A stretch of DNA of 64,000 nucleotides from Thalassobius sp. I31.1 (lineage in GTDB: Bacteria > Pseudomonadota > Alphaproteobacteria > Rhodobacterales > Rhodobacteraceae): positions 1 to 64,000 of the forward strand of contig NZ_PWAA01000004.1 in assembly GCF_003031585.1 (NCBI RefSeq). Direction: 5' to 3'. Below the pieces are notes generated by a model, which was not told where the DNA came from, ran no database searches, and saw nothing but the letters and a program-made list of their open reading frames with translations. Position 1 is the stretch's first letter, and the number at the start of each line of letters is the position of its first letter. This document shows, in pieces, positions 1 through 8,141 of this stretch. The position numbers and the translations under genes are program-made.

Positions 1-2
1 AG

Positions 3-80
3 GAGATGGTGCTTGATGCTTTTGTGCGGGCATTGACCTTTTATGGTGGTGTTCCTCGTCGTGTTATCATCGACAATGGG
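3..80 (+). pseudogene. IS21-type transposase (IstA) fragment
   Basis: About 25 codons read as a piece of an IS21-family IstA integrase core: the stretch ending GGVPRRVIIDN resembles the IstA segment around the second catalytic aspartate. The similarity stops abruptly after the Asp-Asn at about position 77 and the frame goes on into unrelated sequence. The beginning lies outside the window. This is a remnant, not a working transposase. Confidence is limited by the short length. Confidence 0.55.
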
Positions 81-573
81 AGGCCATTCTCAAGGCTGAG
101 CCGGAACTTATCCACAAGCTTCGGGAGTTTGAGCAAGCCGCGAAAGCCGAGGCAAACACTGCCCCTATGCAAACTAGGGTGCATTCAGTGATCAAGAGTA
201 AAGCTGTTAATACGATTAGGATTACGGTTAACCATACTACTCCCGAAGCTGAGTATACTAACCACGATAGACCTCCGAAAAGTAGGACCGTTCGTAAAAC
301 GAACGCAAACTTCAGAAGCCAGATCAGAGGCTTGAGGGGGGCATTCCAAATATAAATCAGAACGGTCAAAGAGCCTATCAGCCAGACTCCCGATCTTAGA
401 ACCGCTGTTAGCTCAATCATGACAAACATCTCATCAATGCCAAAACTACGTAAATATGCTTTCTGGCTAGAGTAGGTGAAAATATACGAAGCTACTGAGA
501 GTAAGAGTAATGCCAACGCCTCATGATTTCGGATTATATTGAAGCCGAGCTTTTGGGGGGTGTCGTCTTCCAT
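67..573 (-). CDS. Small hydrophobic membrane protein, C-terminus probably replaced
   Basis: An unrecognised 168-residue protein. After a charged N-terminus it shows hydrophobic runs at roughly residues 18-35, 52-78 and 85-140, which would give three to five membrane helices. The last ~30 residues are Ser/Arg-rich and overlap the end of the IS21-like fragment on the other strand, so the original C-terminus may have been cut off and replaced. No strong ribosome binding site is seen before the ATG at 573. The strongly hydrophobic pattern is the main reason to accept it over the antisense reading. Function unknown. Confidence 0.4.
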   Translation of the reverse strand: MEDDTPQKLGFNIIRNHEALALLLLSVASYIFTYSSQKAYLRSFGIDEMFVMIELTAVLRSGVWLIGSLTVLIYIWNAPLKPLIWLLKFAFVLRTVLLFGGLSWLVYSASGVVWLTVILIVLTALLLITECTLVCIGAVFASAFAACSNSRSLWISSGSALRMASHCR

Positions 574-1110
574 AAGTAATCTCGTATCTGAAAATTTTGT
601 AATCTGGATAGTGCTAGTTCAGACCAGTTTACCCAAAAGTGCAAGGTTTGGTTGTAAGCTGACACTAATAATTGCAGTAACCGGAAGAACCCGGATGAAT
701 ACGGAAGACCCTGGATGAAGCCTTTAAAAATTGGGACTTCAGCAGGTCGTGACAGAAAAGTTGGCCAATAGCCTGTGTCATGCAGTAAGGCCTGCAATTA
801 GCAGAGTTAGCTGTCAGCACAGGGATTGGCAATAATTTGTGACCGTCCTGAAGTAGTTCGTAAAGGCCTTCTAAACATGCCTTTAAGGGACGTTTTAAGT
901 GGTGTTGAACCAGCGAGATATTTTCCGAACATTCCCAACCAGGGGAAACTTGGCCTAAATTGGGAAACTTAAGATTGCCGTTGAAAAATAGAGCGTCACC
1001 GCAAGCCAAGTGTAGGTTTCTGGTGTATCTAAGTTTCCCACTTTAGGCGGGAAATGAAGATTCCCACGCGTACACGTTCTCCGCCTTTCAACGCTTCGCT
1101 CTTAACTTAA
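574..1110. other. AT-rich intergenic stretch with repeats
   Basis: No convincing gene is seen in these ~540 bases. Open frames on the minus strand (534-797 and 665-1009) have no recognisable domain or start signal. The stretch holds a 20-bp imperfect tandem repeat at about 680-719 (GGAAGAACCCGGATGAATAC and a variant) and the GGGAAACTT repeat cluster listed separately. Base composition is more AT-rich than the prophage and core genes to the right. Confidence 0.5.
943..1048. repeat. GGGAAACTT repeat cluster (two direct, one inverted)
   Basis: GGGAAACTT occurs at 943-951 and 962-970 and, inverted, at 1031-1039. The second and third copies extend to a ~19-bp inverted pair differing by one base: 953-971 (CCTAAATTGGGAAACTTA as core) and 1029-1048 on the other strand. 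They lie 3' of the ImmA/IrrE gene, not at its promoter. Several ~20-bp sites in mixed orientation resemble the transposase-binding sites at a Mu-type end, or sites for another DNA-binding protein. The role is inferred only. Confidence 0.5.
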
Positions 1111-2322
1111 TCAAGCTTTGCGAGGTTTACTTGAAAAGGCGATTACTTGTCCATTCGAGCGGCCCAAAGATGGTTCTGTCTGTCCCTTGCGTAATGAAAG
1201 CTCAACAACTTGACTGGGGTTCCTTAAAAACCAACCAGAAGGCAGGTTCGCCAAGTTTTCGATATCCCCGCGATTCATGGTGAACTCGACCGCGAGCAAG
1301 TCTTCTTTGGAACGTGTACCTGAATCGACAATTAATTGAAGCGCATCATTGAGTATACGCGGTTGAGGTAGAGACCACTCACGGTCCAACGGTTCACATC
1401 TGCTCCATCCCTTGGCTGAATATGTTTTGTACATTCTTGTTGCGTCGTCACCATCAATGAGACCCAATGAGCGTAAGCGGGAAATCTGAGCCTTAATAGA
1501 AACTCTCCATCGTTCTTTGGCCGTTAGCATCCCTGCCAGAGAATAGTGCGGCAACTCACGGACGTAAGATGTTTCAGGCAACAAAAACGCGCTTGCAAAA
1601 CAAAAGGCCTGTTTTTCGATTACCTTGAGGTCTGTCTCGAGCTCACTTTTGGTGACATTTTTGTGCAATATTGCATGGCCTAGCTCGTGTGCCGCATCCA
1701 TCTGTCTCCGAGGTAATGACATCTTGTCAGTAGCTAGAAGAATGTGTGGACGCCCATCGCTTTCCGACCAGCTGCACACTCCGTCTAGTTTTGAGGTCCC
1801 CATTTCGATAGAGCTAACGACGCATCCAATTCGCTCCAACAGACCAACCACATCGATGCACGGCCCTTCGCCAAGGTTCCAGTGTTGACGGAGATGCGCG
1901 GCAAACCCCTCAATGTCACTGTCTCGAAGTTGCTGAAAATGCGTCGCCCCCATAAGGTCCGGGATGTCTAGTTCCGGAAAGTCCACATAATGTTGGACAA
2001 CAGAACTGATTTCATGAAGCCAGTTAACTTGTGCATGCTGATATGTGTGGTCACGCTTAAGCGTACTTGCCAATTTCCTATGGAAAAAGGGTCTGCTGCC
2101 CGTGAAGGTAGGACGCAAAAAAAACTCTCGCCTAACTCGCAGTTCTCGAGCTAATTCAGTCAATGCTTCAGGTTCTGGCGAATGCTCACCACTTTCCCAG
2201 CGAGAAACTTTGCTGGATGTAACGCCTAACATCCTAGCTAACTCTGTCATGCTAGGAATCCTTCTAGCTGCCCGAGCCTCTGTCAACCGCTCGGGCACGA
2301 AGCCTGGTGTGCCAATTCTCAT
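1111..2322 (-). CDS. XRE-family HTH / ImmA-IrrE zinc metallopeptidase fusion
   Basis: A 403-residue protein with an N-terminal XRE-type helix-turn-helix (about residues 22-65, with the segment KVSRWESGEHSPEPE) and a central ImmA/IrrE (COG2856, M78) peptidase domain carrying the zinc motif HELGH at 212-216. Family members cleave DNA-bound repressors or act as the antitoxin-like half of mobile modules (ImmA of ICEBs1, IrrE/PprI of Deinococcus). It is the second gene of a minus-strand operon, 30 bp after an unknown 251-residue protein. Position beside a prophage and the AT-rich composition suggest acquired cargo. Domain calls are firm; its target is unknown. Confidence 0.85.
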   Translation of the reverse strand: MRIGTPGFVPERLTEARAARRIPSMTELARMLGVTSSKVSRWESGEHSPEPEALTELARELRVRREFFLRPTFTGSRPFFHRKLASTLKRDHTYQHAQVNWLHEISSVVQHYVDFPELDIPDLMGATHFQQLRDSDIEGFAAHLRQHWNLGEGPCIDVVGLLERIGCVVSSIEMGTSKLDGVCSWSESDGRPHILLATDKMSLPRRQMDAAHELGHAILHKNVTKSELETDLKVIEKQAFCFASAFLLPETSYVRELPHYSLAGMLTAKERWRVSIKAQISRLRSLGLIDGDDATRMYKTYSAKGWSRCEPLDREWSLPQPRILNDALQLIVDSGTRSKEDLLAVEFTMNRGDIENLANLPSGWFLRNPSQVVELSLRKGQTEPSLGRSNGQVIAFSSKPRKA

Positions 2323-2352
2323 AATGTCTTCCTACTGCGGCAAGGTGGATCT

Positions 2353-3108
2353 TTAAGCAGTGTCGCTGTCTGTATTGGGTGTGGTCTGTGCTTCAGGAGC
2401 AATGTACGTTTTGGGGGAAGTTTTCAACCGGACTTTTTGTGAAGAGCTTGGGGCTATGCTTGACTTTATCACGGTAGGCTGAGCAATTTCCCCAGACAAG
2501 AACTTATCGATTGGCTCGTAGTAAAGGAACTGATCGTATCCAGAGTCAATCGCACCCACGGCCAGTTCTTTTAACTTTCCAGAGTGCTGAGGATCTCGTG
2601 CTACTAAAAGCAGAATAAAGACATCACCTGATTTTGGTTGCTTTCCATCCAGGTCCAGTTCTTGTGAGTACTGCCAGTTTACACTAACCCCAGCCAAACG
2701 AGAGCGATTTTTCACGGGTAACATGCTAGGTTGTGGCATAGATGCCAAGCCCAGTATGACTCCTTCTCCCTGTTTTCCAAACCGCATAAATGGCTGGTGA
2801 ACTTTTATTTCGCTATTTGGCAGCAAGCCGCCGGGGAGAAAAGTACCTCCGTGAAGCTCACACACTTGTTCGAAACCCTGTTCATTCATGCGAAATCGAG
2901 CCTGCCCCTCGAGCGCACGTGCGCGTCGATTGTCCAGGCCTGAGTGCAGGGAGATCATTTTAGAGGCCTTAAGAGTTTCCCCAGCAAGCCTATCTTCAAG
3001 GTCAATAATCAGATCTCTATATAGCGAGGCCGGGAATCGGGATCGAATTTCGTTGTTCAAAAGGTGCTCCAGTGACGTTAATTGCGGTATTCGGGATTTT
3101 TCTATCAA
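2353..3108 (-). CDS. Unknown protein, operon partner of the XRE-ImmA/IrrE gene
   Basis: A 251-residue soluble protein I cannot assign to a family. Residues ~1-200 look folded and mixed alpha/beta, with conserved-looking stretches such as RRARALEGQARFRMNE and GDVFILLLVARDP. The last ~40 residues are low-complexity and rich in Ser, Thr, Pro and Lys. There is no signal peptide or membrane helix. It is transcribed first, 30 bp ahead of the XRE-ImmA/IrrE gene, and diverges from a nuclease gene across about 96 bp. The arrangement suits a toxin-like or sensor partner of the peptidase, but the sequence does not show that. Confidence 0.7.
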   Translation of the reverse strand: MIEKSRIPQLTSLEHLLNNEIRSRFPASLYRDLIIDLEDRLAGETLKASKMISLHSGLDNRRARALEGQARFRMNEQGFEQVCELHGGTFLPGGLLPNSEIKVHQPFMRFGKQGEGVILGLASMPQPSMLPVKNRSRLAGVSVNWQYSQELDLDGKQPKSGDVFILLLVARDPQHSGKLKELAVGAIDSGYDQFLYYEPIDKFLSGEIAQPTVIKSSIAPSSSQKVRLKTSPKTYIAPEAQTTPNTDSDTA

Positions 3109-3204
3109 ATTTGTGCGTTATGCGCAAGGAGGCATTCCATCCTTCTTTCCTTTCTGACAGGAGTGAGTTGCAACCAAGATGTACAAAATATTGACTTTGA
3201 GCAA

Positions 3205-3648
3205 ATGAACCCTGCTAGAAACGCCATCCCAATTGCGCTCACCGTAGCGCTTTGCTTTTGCATTTATGGTGTTCTGAAGTCTGAACTCACCAATATAAAT
3301 GTAGTGGCTTCAACTGATATATATGTCGTGGATGGTGATACGGTACGGCATGATGGTGAACTGATACGACTGGAAGGTTTCAATACGCCAGAAACTCGAT
3401 TTTCAGAATGTGAAAGTGAACGCGAGGCGGGATACGTTGCCAAGGAGCGTCTTCGTGAGTTGATTGACCAAGCTGCCAACGTACAACTGGTCATTCGATT
3501 GAAACGTGACGGTGATCCGGTTCGTGACAAATACCGACGCCTAATCGCAAATTTAGTTTTAGATGACCAAAATATTGCAGAAATTATGGTTTCTGAAGGG
3601 CATGCTGAGATCTATAGCGGTGGTACGCGACGCAACTGGTGTAGCTAG
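3205..3648 (+). CDS. Membrane-anchored or secreted thermonuclease (SNase) family protein
   Basis: A 147-residue staphylococcal-nuclease-like protein. An N-terminal hydrophobic segment (residues ~6-22) can act as signal or anchor. The SNase core follows, with VVDGDTVRHDGELIRLEGFN and, later, RDKYRRLIANL, which supply the metal-binding Asp/Glu and Arg residues of the family. I chose the ATG at 3205 over the upstream in-frame ATG at 3082, because the hydrophobic segment then sits at the N-terminus and the upstream 41 codons look non-coding. It diverges from the 2353-3108 gene. Its stop overlaps that of the prophage repressor by 4 bp, so the two genes converge. Confidence 0.75.
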   Translation: MNPARNAIPIALTVALCFCIYGVLKSELTNINVVASTDIYVVDGDTVRHDGELIRLEGFNTPETRFSECESEREAGYVAKERLRELIDQAANVQLVIRLKRDGDPVRDKYRRLIANLVLDDQNIAEIMVSEGHAEIYSGGTRRNWCS

Positions 3649-4310
3649 CCCCACTTGTGCCCGGACCAGACGACCTCTCCGAGGACGTGCTCTGTGATCT
3701 GGTTCATTTCCCCGCCGGTGCGATGCTCTGGCGGGTATTTTGTATTGTCACTGCGGATAGTGATTGCAGCGTCACCTACGGTTTCCAGGCGCTTCAGGCG
3801 GAGGCCGTTGTCACCGTCCCAGAATACGTAAATGCGACCACTGCGGATCTCGCGTTTGCGTTGATCGACCATGACCAGATCACCGTCGTAGATGCTGGGC
3901 TCCATGCTGTCGCCTTTGACATTGATCAGGACGCTGGCCCCGGCATTGATGCCATTCTGCCCCAGCCATTTTTTTGAAAAGGCCAGATGATCAATGGGCG
4001 GCCCTTCAAAATTGACGGTGCCGTTGCCTGCAGCCGATTGGGCATCATAACGCGCGACCATGTCAAAGGGTTCTTCATCCAAGACTGTAACCGCAGCGGG
4101 CGCAGTTTCACGTGGCGGGCCAATGTAAAACTCCAGTCCAAGCGCATTGCTTAATGTACTGAGGCTACTTGCAGATAGGTCACGACCGGCTTCGGCACTG
4201 CGTATAACGCCGATAGGCATATCTAATTTCCGCGCAAACGGGCGCACCCCGTGCTCGGCAACCCCGGCTTTTACCAGGTCATAGATAGCTTCAATTCCGA
4301 ATCGTGTCAT
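3645..4310 (-). CDS. Prophage repressor, S24 (LexA/CI-like) self-cleaving type
   Basis: A 221-residue repressor in the position of Mu gene c. The N-terminal ~60 residues form the HTH DNA-binding part. The C-terminal half is an S24 peptidase domain with a likely Ala-Gly cleavage bond at 94-95, the nucleophile Ser135 in GDSMEP and general-base Lys173. Such repressors self-cleave with RecA during the SOS response, unlike classical Mu c, so induction by DNA damage is expected. I placed the start at 4310, where transcription would leave the operator region. The longer upstream frame would run through the operators and the divergent gene. It converges on the nuclease gene. Confidence 0.85.
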   Translation of the reverse strand: MTRFGIEAIYDLVKAGVAEHGVRPFARKLDMPIGVIRSAEAGRDLSASSLSTLSNALGLEFYIGPPRETAPAAVTVLDEEPFDMVARYDAQSAAGNGTVNFEGPPIDHLAFSKKWLGQNGINAGASVLINVKGDSMEPSIYDGDLVMVDQRKREIRSGRIYVFWDGDNGLRLKRLETVGDAAITIRSDNTKYPPEHRTGGEMNQITEHVLGEVVWSGHKWG

Positions 4311-4374
4311 GTGTGACACATAACACAAATCACACTTGACGCACTGTGTTTTGTGTGACACATCTATTCGTGTC
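4302..4374. promoter_or_regulatory. Early operator/promoter region between repressor and Ner-like gene
   Basis: The interval between the two divergent starts carries two identical copies of TGTGTGACACAT (4310-4321 and 4352-4363), plus further GTGTCA half-sites around 4303 and 4369 and CACAA/CACAC variants between. TTGACG at 4336-4341 is a possible -35 for the rightward promoter, which the right-hand operator would then cover. Twin palindromes between a repressor and a Cro/Ner-like gene are the expected architecture of a lysogeny switch. Binding is inferred. Confidence 0.7.
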
Positions 4375-4644
4375 ATGAATAGCACAGCACATAACCTTTG
4401 CGCACTGATTGAAGCGCTGGCATCGGCAACGAACCGATCAGTTTCAACTGTGTCTCGATTAACTACAGGGAGCGGCGACACATATCGCCGCCTCCAGTCA
4501 ACTGATGTGGATGGAAAGCCCGCTCACCGGATTTCTACTGAGCGTGCCGAACGCGCCTTTCTCTGGTTGTCTGCGAAATGGCCGGAAGACCTCGAATGGC
4601 CATCTGACATTCCGCGCCCGGCTGTTTCCGGGGAGGCCGCGTGA
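4375..4644 (+). CDS. Ner/Cro-like early DNA-binding protein
   Basis: An 89-residue protein divergent from the repressor. The N-terminal half reads as a helix-turn-helix (segment IEALASATNRSVSTVSRLTT). The C-terminal half has aromatic residues in a WLSAKWPEDLEWP stretch. The ATG at 4375 was chosen because it follows the operator, whereas the longer frame would start inside it. By position it corresponds to Mu ner, the early negative regulator. Its stop overlaps the next start. Confidence 0.65.
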   Translation: MNSTAHNLCALIEALASATNRSVSTVSRLTTGSGDTYRRLQSTDVDGKPAHRISTERAERAFLWLSAKWPEDLEWPSDIPRPAVSGEAA

Positions 4645-5027
4645 TGTCTCATTCACCAGATACCAGTTCCGCGCTGCTGCCACTCCCCGGGGCAAGCGCC
4701 GGAACGGGCGGCGGGGTCTCCCCTCACTCCCGCCCCGTCGCCCGAACTGTTGCCTCGCAAATCGCCACGCCTGTCGCTTTGCCCACCTCCTGCGGGGGTG
4801 CTGTTCGCCTCCCGCAGGCTTTTTCTGAACACGGCGGAACTCTGTCGCAGGTTGGTCACGCGCCTGCAGCAGGGTCAGGCCCCAGCGCGCGCAGGTCGCG
4901 CCGGGGCCACATTAAGCGTGGCCTGATGTGGCTGGAGAACAGCCTGATCGGTGATCTGATCGGCCTGATCTGCCTCTTTGGCGGCATGTATCTGCTGCTG
5001 ATCATTTCATGGGCGGCCTCCGCCTGA
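4644..5027 (+). CDS. Small phage early protein with C-terminal membrane helix
   Basis: A 127-residue product starting at the ATG that overlaps the previous stop codon (a GTG one codon upstream is possible). The first ~90 residues are Pro/Gly/Ala/Arg-rich and poorly structured. Residues ~100-125 form one clear membrane helix (LIGLICLFGGMYLLLIISW). I do not recognise it. The true product could be only the C-terminal ~38 residues, from the ATG that begins MWLENS. It lies within the early operon. Confidence 0.45.
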   Translation: MSHSPDTSSALLPLPGASAGTGGGVSPHSRPVARTVASQIATPVALPTSCGGAVRLPQAFSEHGGTLSQVGHAPAAGSGPSARRSRRGHIKRGLMWLENSLIGDLIGLICLFGGMYLLLIISWAASA

Positions 5028-5061
5028 GCCATCAAAGAAACGCGTGACACAGGAAGACAGT

Positions 5062-5919
5062 ATGACCGGGATTTCAGAACCTAAGATCCAGAAACTGGAA
5101 ATCGACAGAATTGAAGCGACAGAGCGCCTGCGCCCGGTGTCTGAAGCCGGGGTGGAAAGCCTGATTGCCTCCATCAATGAGCTGGGCGTGATCAAAGACG
5201 CGATCCATGTGCGCAAGAAAGGCCGGGGCGACAAAGAGGTGTTGGTTCTGATGGCGGGCGCGCACCGCCTTGAGGCCGCCAAACGTCTGGGCTGGGAGAA
5301 GATCCCGGCGCGGATCTGGGCTGATGTAAATGACAACTGGGCGCAGATCATGGAGATTGATGACAATCTGGCAGGCGCGGATCTGAGCGCGCTTGAGTTG
5401 TCCGTGTTTCTGGCAGAGCGGAAGCGGGTTTATGAACGCATTTATCCTGATGCGAAACACGGTGCCCACGGCGGGCGTGGTGGGAAACGGAATGAAAAGG
5501 ACATAATGTCCTTTTCAAAAAGTGTGGCTGAAAAGCGAGAGATGTCTACCAAGCACATCAGCCGCTTTGTCGCCATCGGCAATGCCCTCTCCCCTCATGA
5601 TATCGCTCAGCTTACTTCGTCTGAACATCCCATCAAAATGAAAGACCTGATGGCTCTGGCAAAGATCTCGGCCCCGATTGTGCGGGCGGATGTTGTCGGC
5701 AAACTGGCATCCGGCGCAGTTAGATCCGTGGCCGATGCTTTGGCTGATCTGGAACCCGGCGAGAGCAAGCCCGCACCCGATCCGATTGATGAAGCCTATC
5801 AGAAGCTTCTGACCCTCTGGAAGCGTTCTCCGATGCCCGCAAAGCGCCGCTTTGTGGATGACCTCGAAACCGAACTGGCATCGGTTATGAACGCCAAACC
5901 GCAAATCAAGGCGGTGTGA
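5062..5919 (+). CDS. ParB/RepB/Spo0J-family nuclease-domain protein
   Basis: A 285-residue protein. An N-terminal ParB/sulfiredoxin-like domain (~residues 8-100) carries the ParB signature region around LMAGAHRLEAAKRLGW, followed by a helical HTH-like middle (VAEKREMSTKHISRF) and an acidic C-terminus. The ATG at 5062 follows AGGAAG at good spacing; the GTG at 5044 has none. It sits directly before the transposase in the early operon, with a TGA overlapping the next start region. ParB-like proteins occur in this slot in some alphaproteobacterial Mu-like phages. Whether it binds DNA, CTP or the transposase is not shown. Confidence 0.8.
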   Translation: MTGISEPKIQKLEIDRIEATERLRPVSEAGVESLIASINELGVIKDAIHVRKKGRGDKEVLVLMAGAHRLEAAKRLGWEKIPARIWADVNDNWAQIMEIDDNLAGADLSALELSVFLAERKRVYERIYPDAKHGAHGGRGGKRNEKDIMSFSKSVAEKREMSTKHISRFVAIGNALSPHDIAQLTSSEHPIKMKDLMALAKISAPIVRADVVGKLASGAVRSVADALADLEPGESKPAPDPIDEAYQKLLTLWKRSPMPAKRRFVDDLETELASVMNAKPQIKAV

Positions 5920-5921
5920 TT

Positions 5922-8072
5922 ATGACCGCAACGCATCCAGACAAAATTTGGTGGACGCCCGCTGAACTTGCGGATGCGTGCCTGCCGGATATCCCTCAGT
6001 CCAAATCCTCACTGGATCGCATGATCAAACGTATGGGATGGCGCGAACAGCCTGATCTAATACGGCGGCGCAGTGGTGTTGTCGGTGGCGGCTGGGAATA
6101 TTCCTGGGAGCTGTTCCCGGCACGTGCGCGGCGCAAGCTGCTCTCTGAGGCCATTGCAGCACAGGCCCCGGCACCTGAACCGGAACGTGACCCCGAGGCC
6201 CAGCACCGCTATTTCGAAACCCTGCCAGCCAGCAGCAAAGCCAAAGCCGAAACCCGACTTCGGGTGCTGCAGGCCGTGCTGTCTATGGAGTTCACCGGGC
6301 TGACCCGCTTTCTGGCGGTGGATCAGGTGGCGCGGGAACAGGGCGTCTCTGATCGCACCATCTGGAACTGGTTTAAACTGGTGGCCGGTGCGGATGAGGC
6401 CGAATGGCTCTATCACCTCGCGCCCCAGCACCGGGCGGCCAATCGCAAGGTGGTAAAGACCGAATGCAGCCCGGAATTTTTTGAGCTTTTAAAAGGCGAT
6501 TATCTGCGCCTTGAACGGCCTTCATTTGCTTCCAGCTTCCGCCGTTGCGTGAAGATCGCCAAAGCAAAGGGCTGGGCCTTTTTGCCGGAGCGCACGGCCC
6601 GCCGCCGCCTGAATGAAGAGGTGCCGCGCGTGACGCAGGTGTTTGCCCGTGAGGGCTATATCGGGCTGGCAAAATGCTTCCCGCCCCAGACCCGGGACCG
6701 CAGCAGCATGGTGGCCATGGAAGGCGTGAATGCTGACTGCCATAAGTTTGATGTCTTCGTGCAATGGCCCGGTGAGGAGAAACCATCCCGTGCGCAGATC
6801 GTGGCGTTTCAGGATCTCTATTCCGGTAAAATCCTAAGCTGGCGCGTGGATCACAACCCCAACAAAGTGGCGGTGATGGCGGCTTTCGGGGATCTGATTG
6901 AGGAACATGGCATTCCGCGCCACTGCCTCTTTGATAACGGGCGCGAATTTGCCAACAAATGGCTGACCGGCGGGGCCAAAACCCGGTTCCGTTTTAAGGT
7001 GCGCGATGATGACCCGCTGGGGGTTCTGACCCTGCTGAACATCAAGATCCACTGGGCGACACCTGCCCATGGTCAGGCCAAACCGATTGAACGGGCCTTC
7101 CGGGATTTTGCCGATGATATCGCCAAAGACCCACGCTTTGCCGGGGCCTATGTGGGCAATCGCCCGGATGCCAAACCCGAGAATTACGGCAGCAAGGCCG
7201 TGCCTCTGGAAGAGTTCGTGCGGGTGGTTGGCGAAGGCATTGAAGAACATAATGCCCGCCAGGGTCGCCGTTCGGATACGGCTCTGGGACGCAGCTTTGA
7301 TGAGACCTTTTCCGAGAGCTATGCCAGCGCACCGATCCGCAAGGCATCTGATGAGCAGCGCCGCCTCTGGCTTATGGGCCAGGAGGTTCTGACCCTGCAC
7401 CGCAGCCATGGCCGCCTGTCGCTTCTGGGCAATAAATACTGGTCCGACTGGATGAATGAATTTGCCGGTCAAAAAGTAGTGGCGCGGTTCAACCCCGAGG
7501 ATCTGCATGCGGGCGTCTACCTTTACGGCCTTGATGGTGCATTTATGGGCTTTGCCGCCTGTGAAGAAAAAGTGGGCTTCTTTGACATGGTGGGCGCGAA
7601 AGATCACGCGCGCAAACTGAGCCGGATCAAACGGGCGGAACGCAGGCTGCGCGATGAGCTGCGCCCGGTGAAAGCCGATCAGGTGGCCGCTCATCTGGAT
7701 GAATTGCAGGGCAATGAGGCCGCCAGTCTTGAGGCGAAAGTAGTGGCCCCGGCGTTTGGTGGCAAACGTCCGGAAGCGGTCACACCGGAGCGCCCCGTCT
7801 TTGTTGAAAAGAGCTCTCCGGAAGCTGAAGCGCAGGTTCTGAACTTTCAGGCCCGGTTCCGGGAAGAACGCGCGGAAGAGGAAGCCACCCGAGATCAGGA
7901 AACCGCCCGGGACCGCTATCTGCGCGCCCTGGAGATTGAACGCCGCTCAGATGCGGGCGCGCAAGTTGGTCAGGAAGAAATGCGCTGGCTGCTCGGCTAC
8001 CAGAACACCGCCGAATATCGCGGCGAGAAACATATGCATGAGGATTTCGGGGACGAAGTGTTCCGGAAATGA
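5922..8072 (+). CDS. Mu-type transposase A
   Basis: A 716-residue DDE transposase that would carry out strand transfer during integration and replicative transposition. It has an N-terminal winged-helix (Mu DNA-binding) region with WWTPAELADA, helical end-binding domains up to ~residue 240, the RNase-H-like core with the expected acidic triad (Asp272 in NADCHKFD, Asp338 in FDNGREF, Glu390 in KPIERAFR), and a C-terminal beta-barrel and MuB/ClpX contact tail. The spacing of the triad is almost the same as in Mu A (269/336/392). The ATG at 5922 is preferred to the GTG at 5916 on spacing. It looks intact. Confidence 0.95.
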   Translation: MTATHPDKIWWTPAELADACLPDIPQSKSSLDRMIKRMGWREQPDLIRRRSGVVGGGWEYSWELFPARARRKLLSEAIAAQAPAPEPERDPEAQHRYFETLPASSKAKAETRLRVLQAVLSMEFTGLTRFLAVDQVAREQGVSDRTIWNWFKLVAGADEAEWLYHLAPQHRAANRKVVKTECSPEFFELLKGDYLRLERPSFASSFRRCVKIAKAKGWAFLPERTARRRLNEEVPRVTQVFAREGYIGLAKCFPPQTRDRSSMVAMEGVNADCHKFDVFVQWPGEEKPSRAQIVAFQDLYSGKILSWRVDHNPNKVAVMAAFGDLIEEHGIPRHCLFDNGREFANKWLTGGAKTRFRFKVRDDDPLGVLTLLNIKIHWATPAHGQAKPIERAFRDFADDIAKDPRFAGAYVGNRPDAKPENYGSKAVPLEEFVRVVGEGIEEHNARQGRRSDTALGRSFDETFSESYASAPIRKASDEQRRLWLMGQEVLTLHRSHGRLSLLGNKYWSDWMNEFAGQKVVARFNPEDLHAGVYLYGLDGAFMGFAACEEKVGFFDMVGAKDHARKLSRIKRAERRLRDELRPVKADQVAAHLDELQGNEAASLEAKVVAPAFGGKRPEAVTPERPVFVEKSSPEAEAQVLNFQARFREERAEEEATRDQETARDRYLRALEIERRSDAGAQVGQEEMRWLLGYQNTAEYRGEKHMHEDFGDEVFRK

Positions 8073-8141
8073 AAATGCCGCCGCTCCGGGAGCAACCGAC
8101 GCGACGGCGGAATTGGCTACACGGGCCAAAGTGAGGAAGAG

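Noticed and set aside
534-1009. Open frames on the minus strand (534-797 and 665-1009) as genes
   Set aside because: No start signal, no recognisable domain, and they run through the repeat cluster. Composition looks non-coding.
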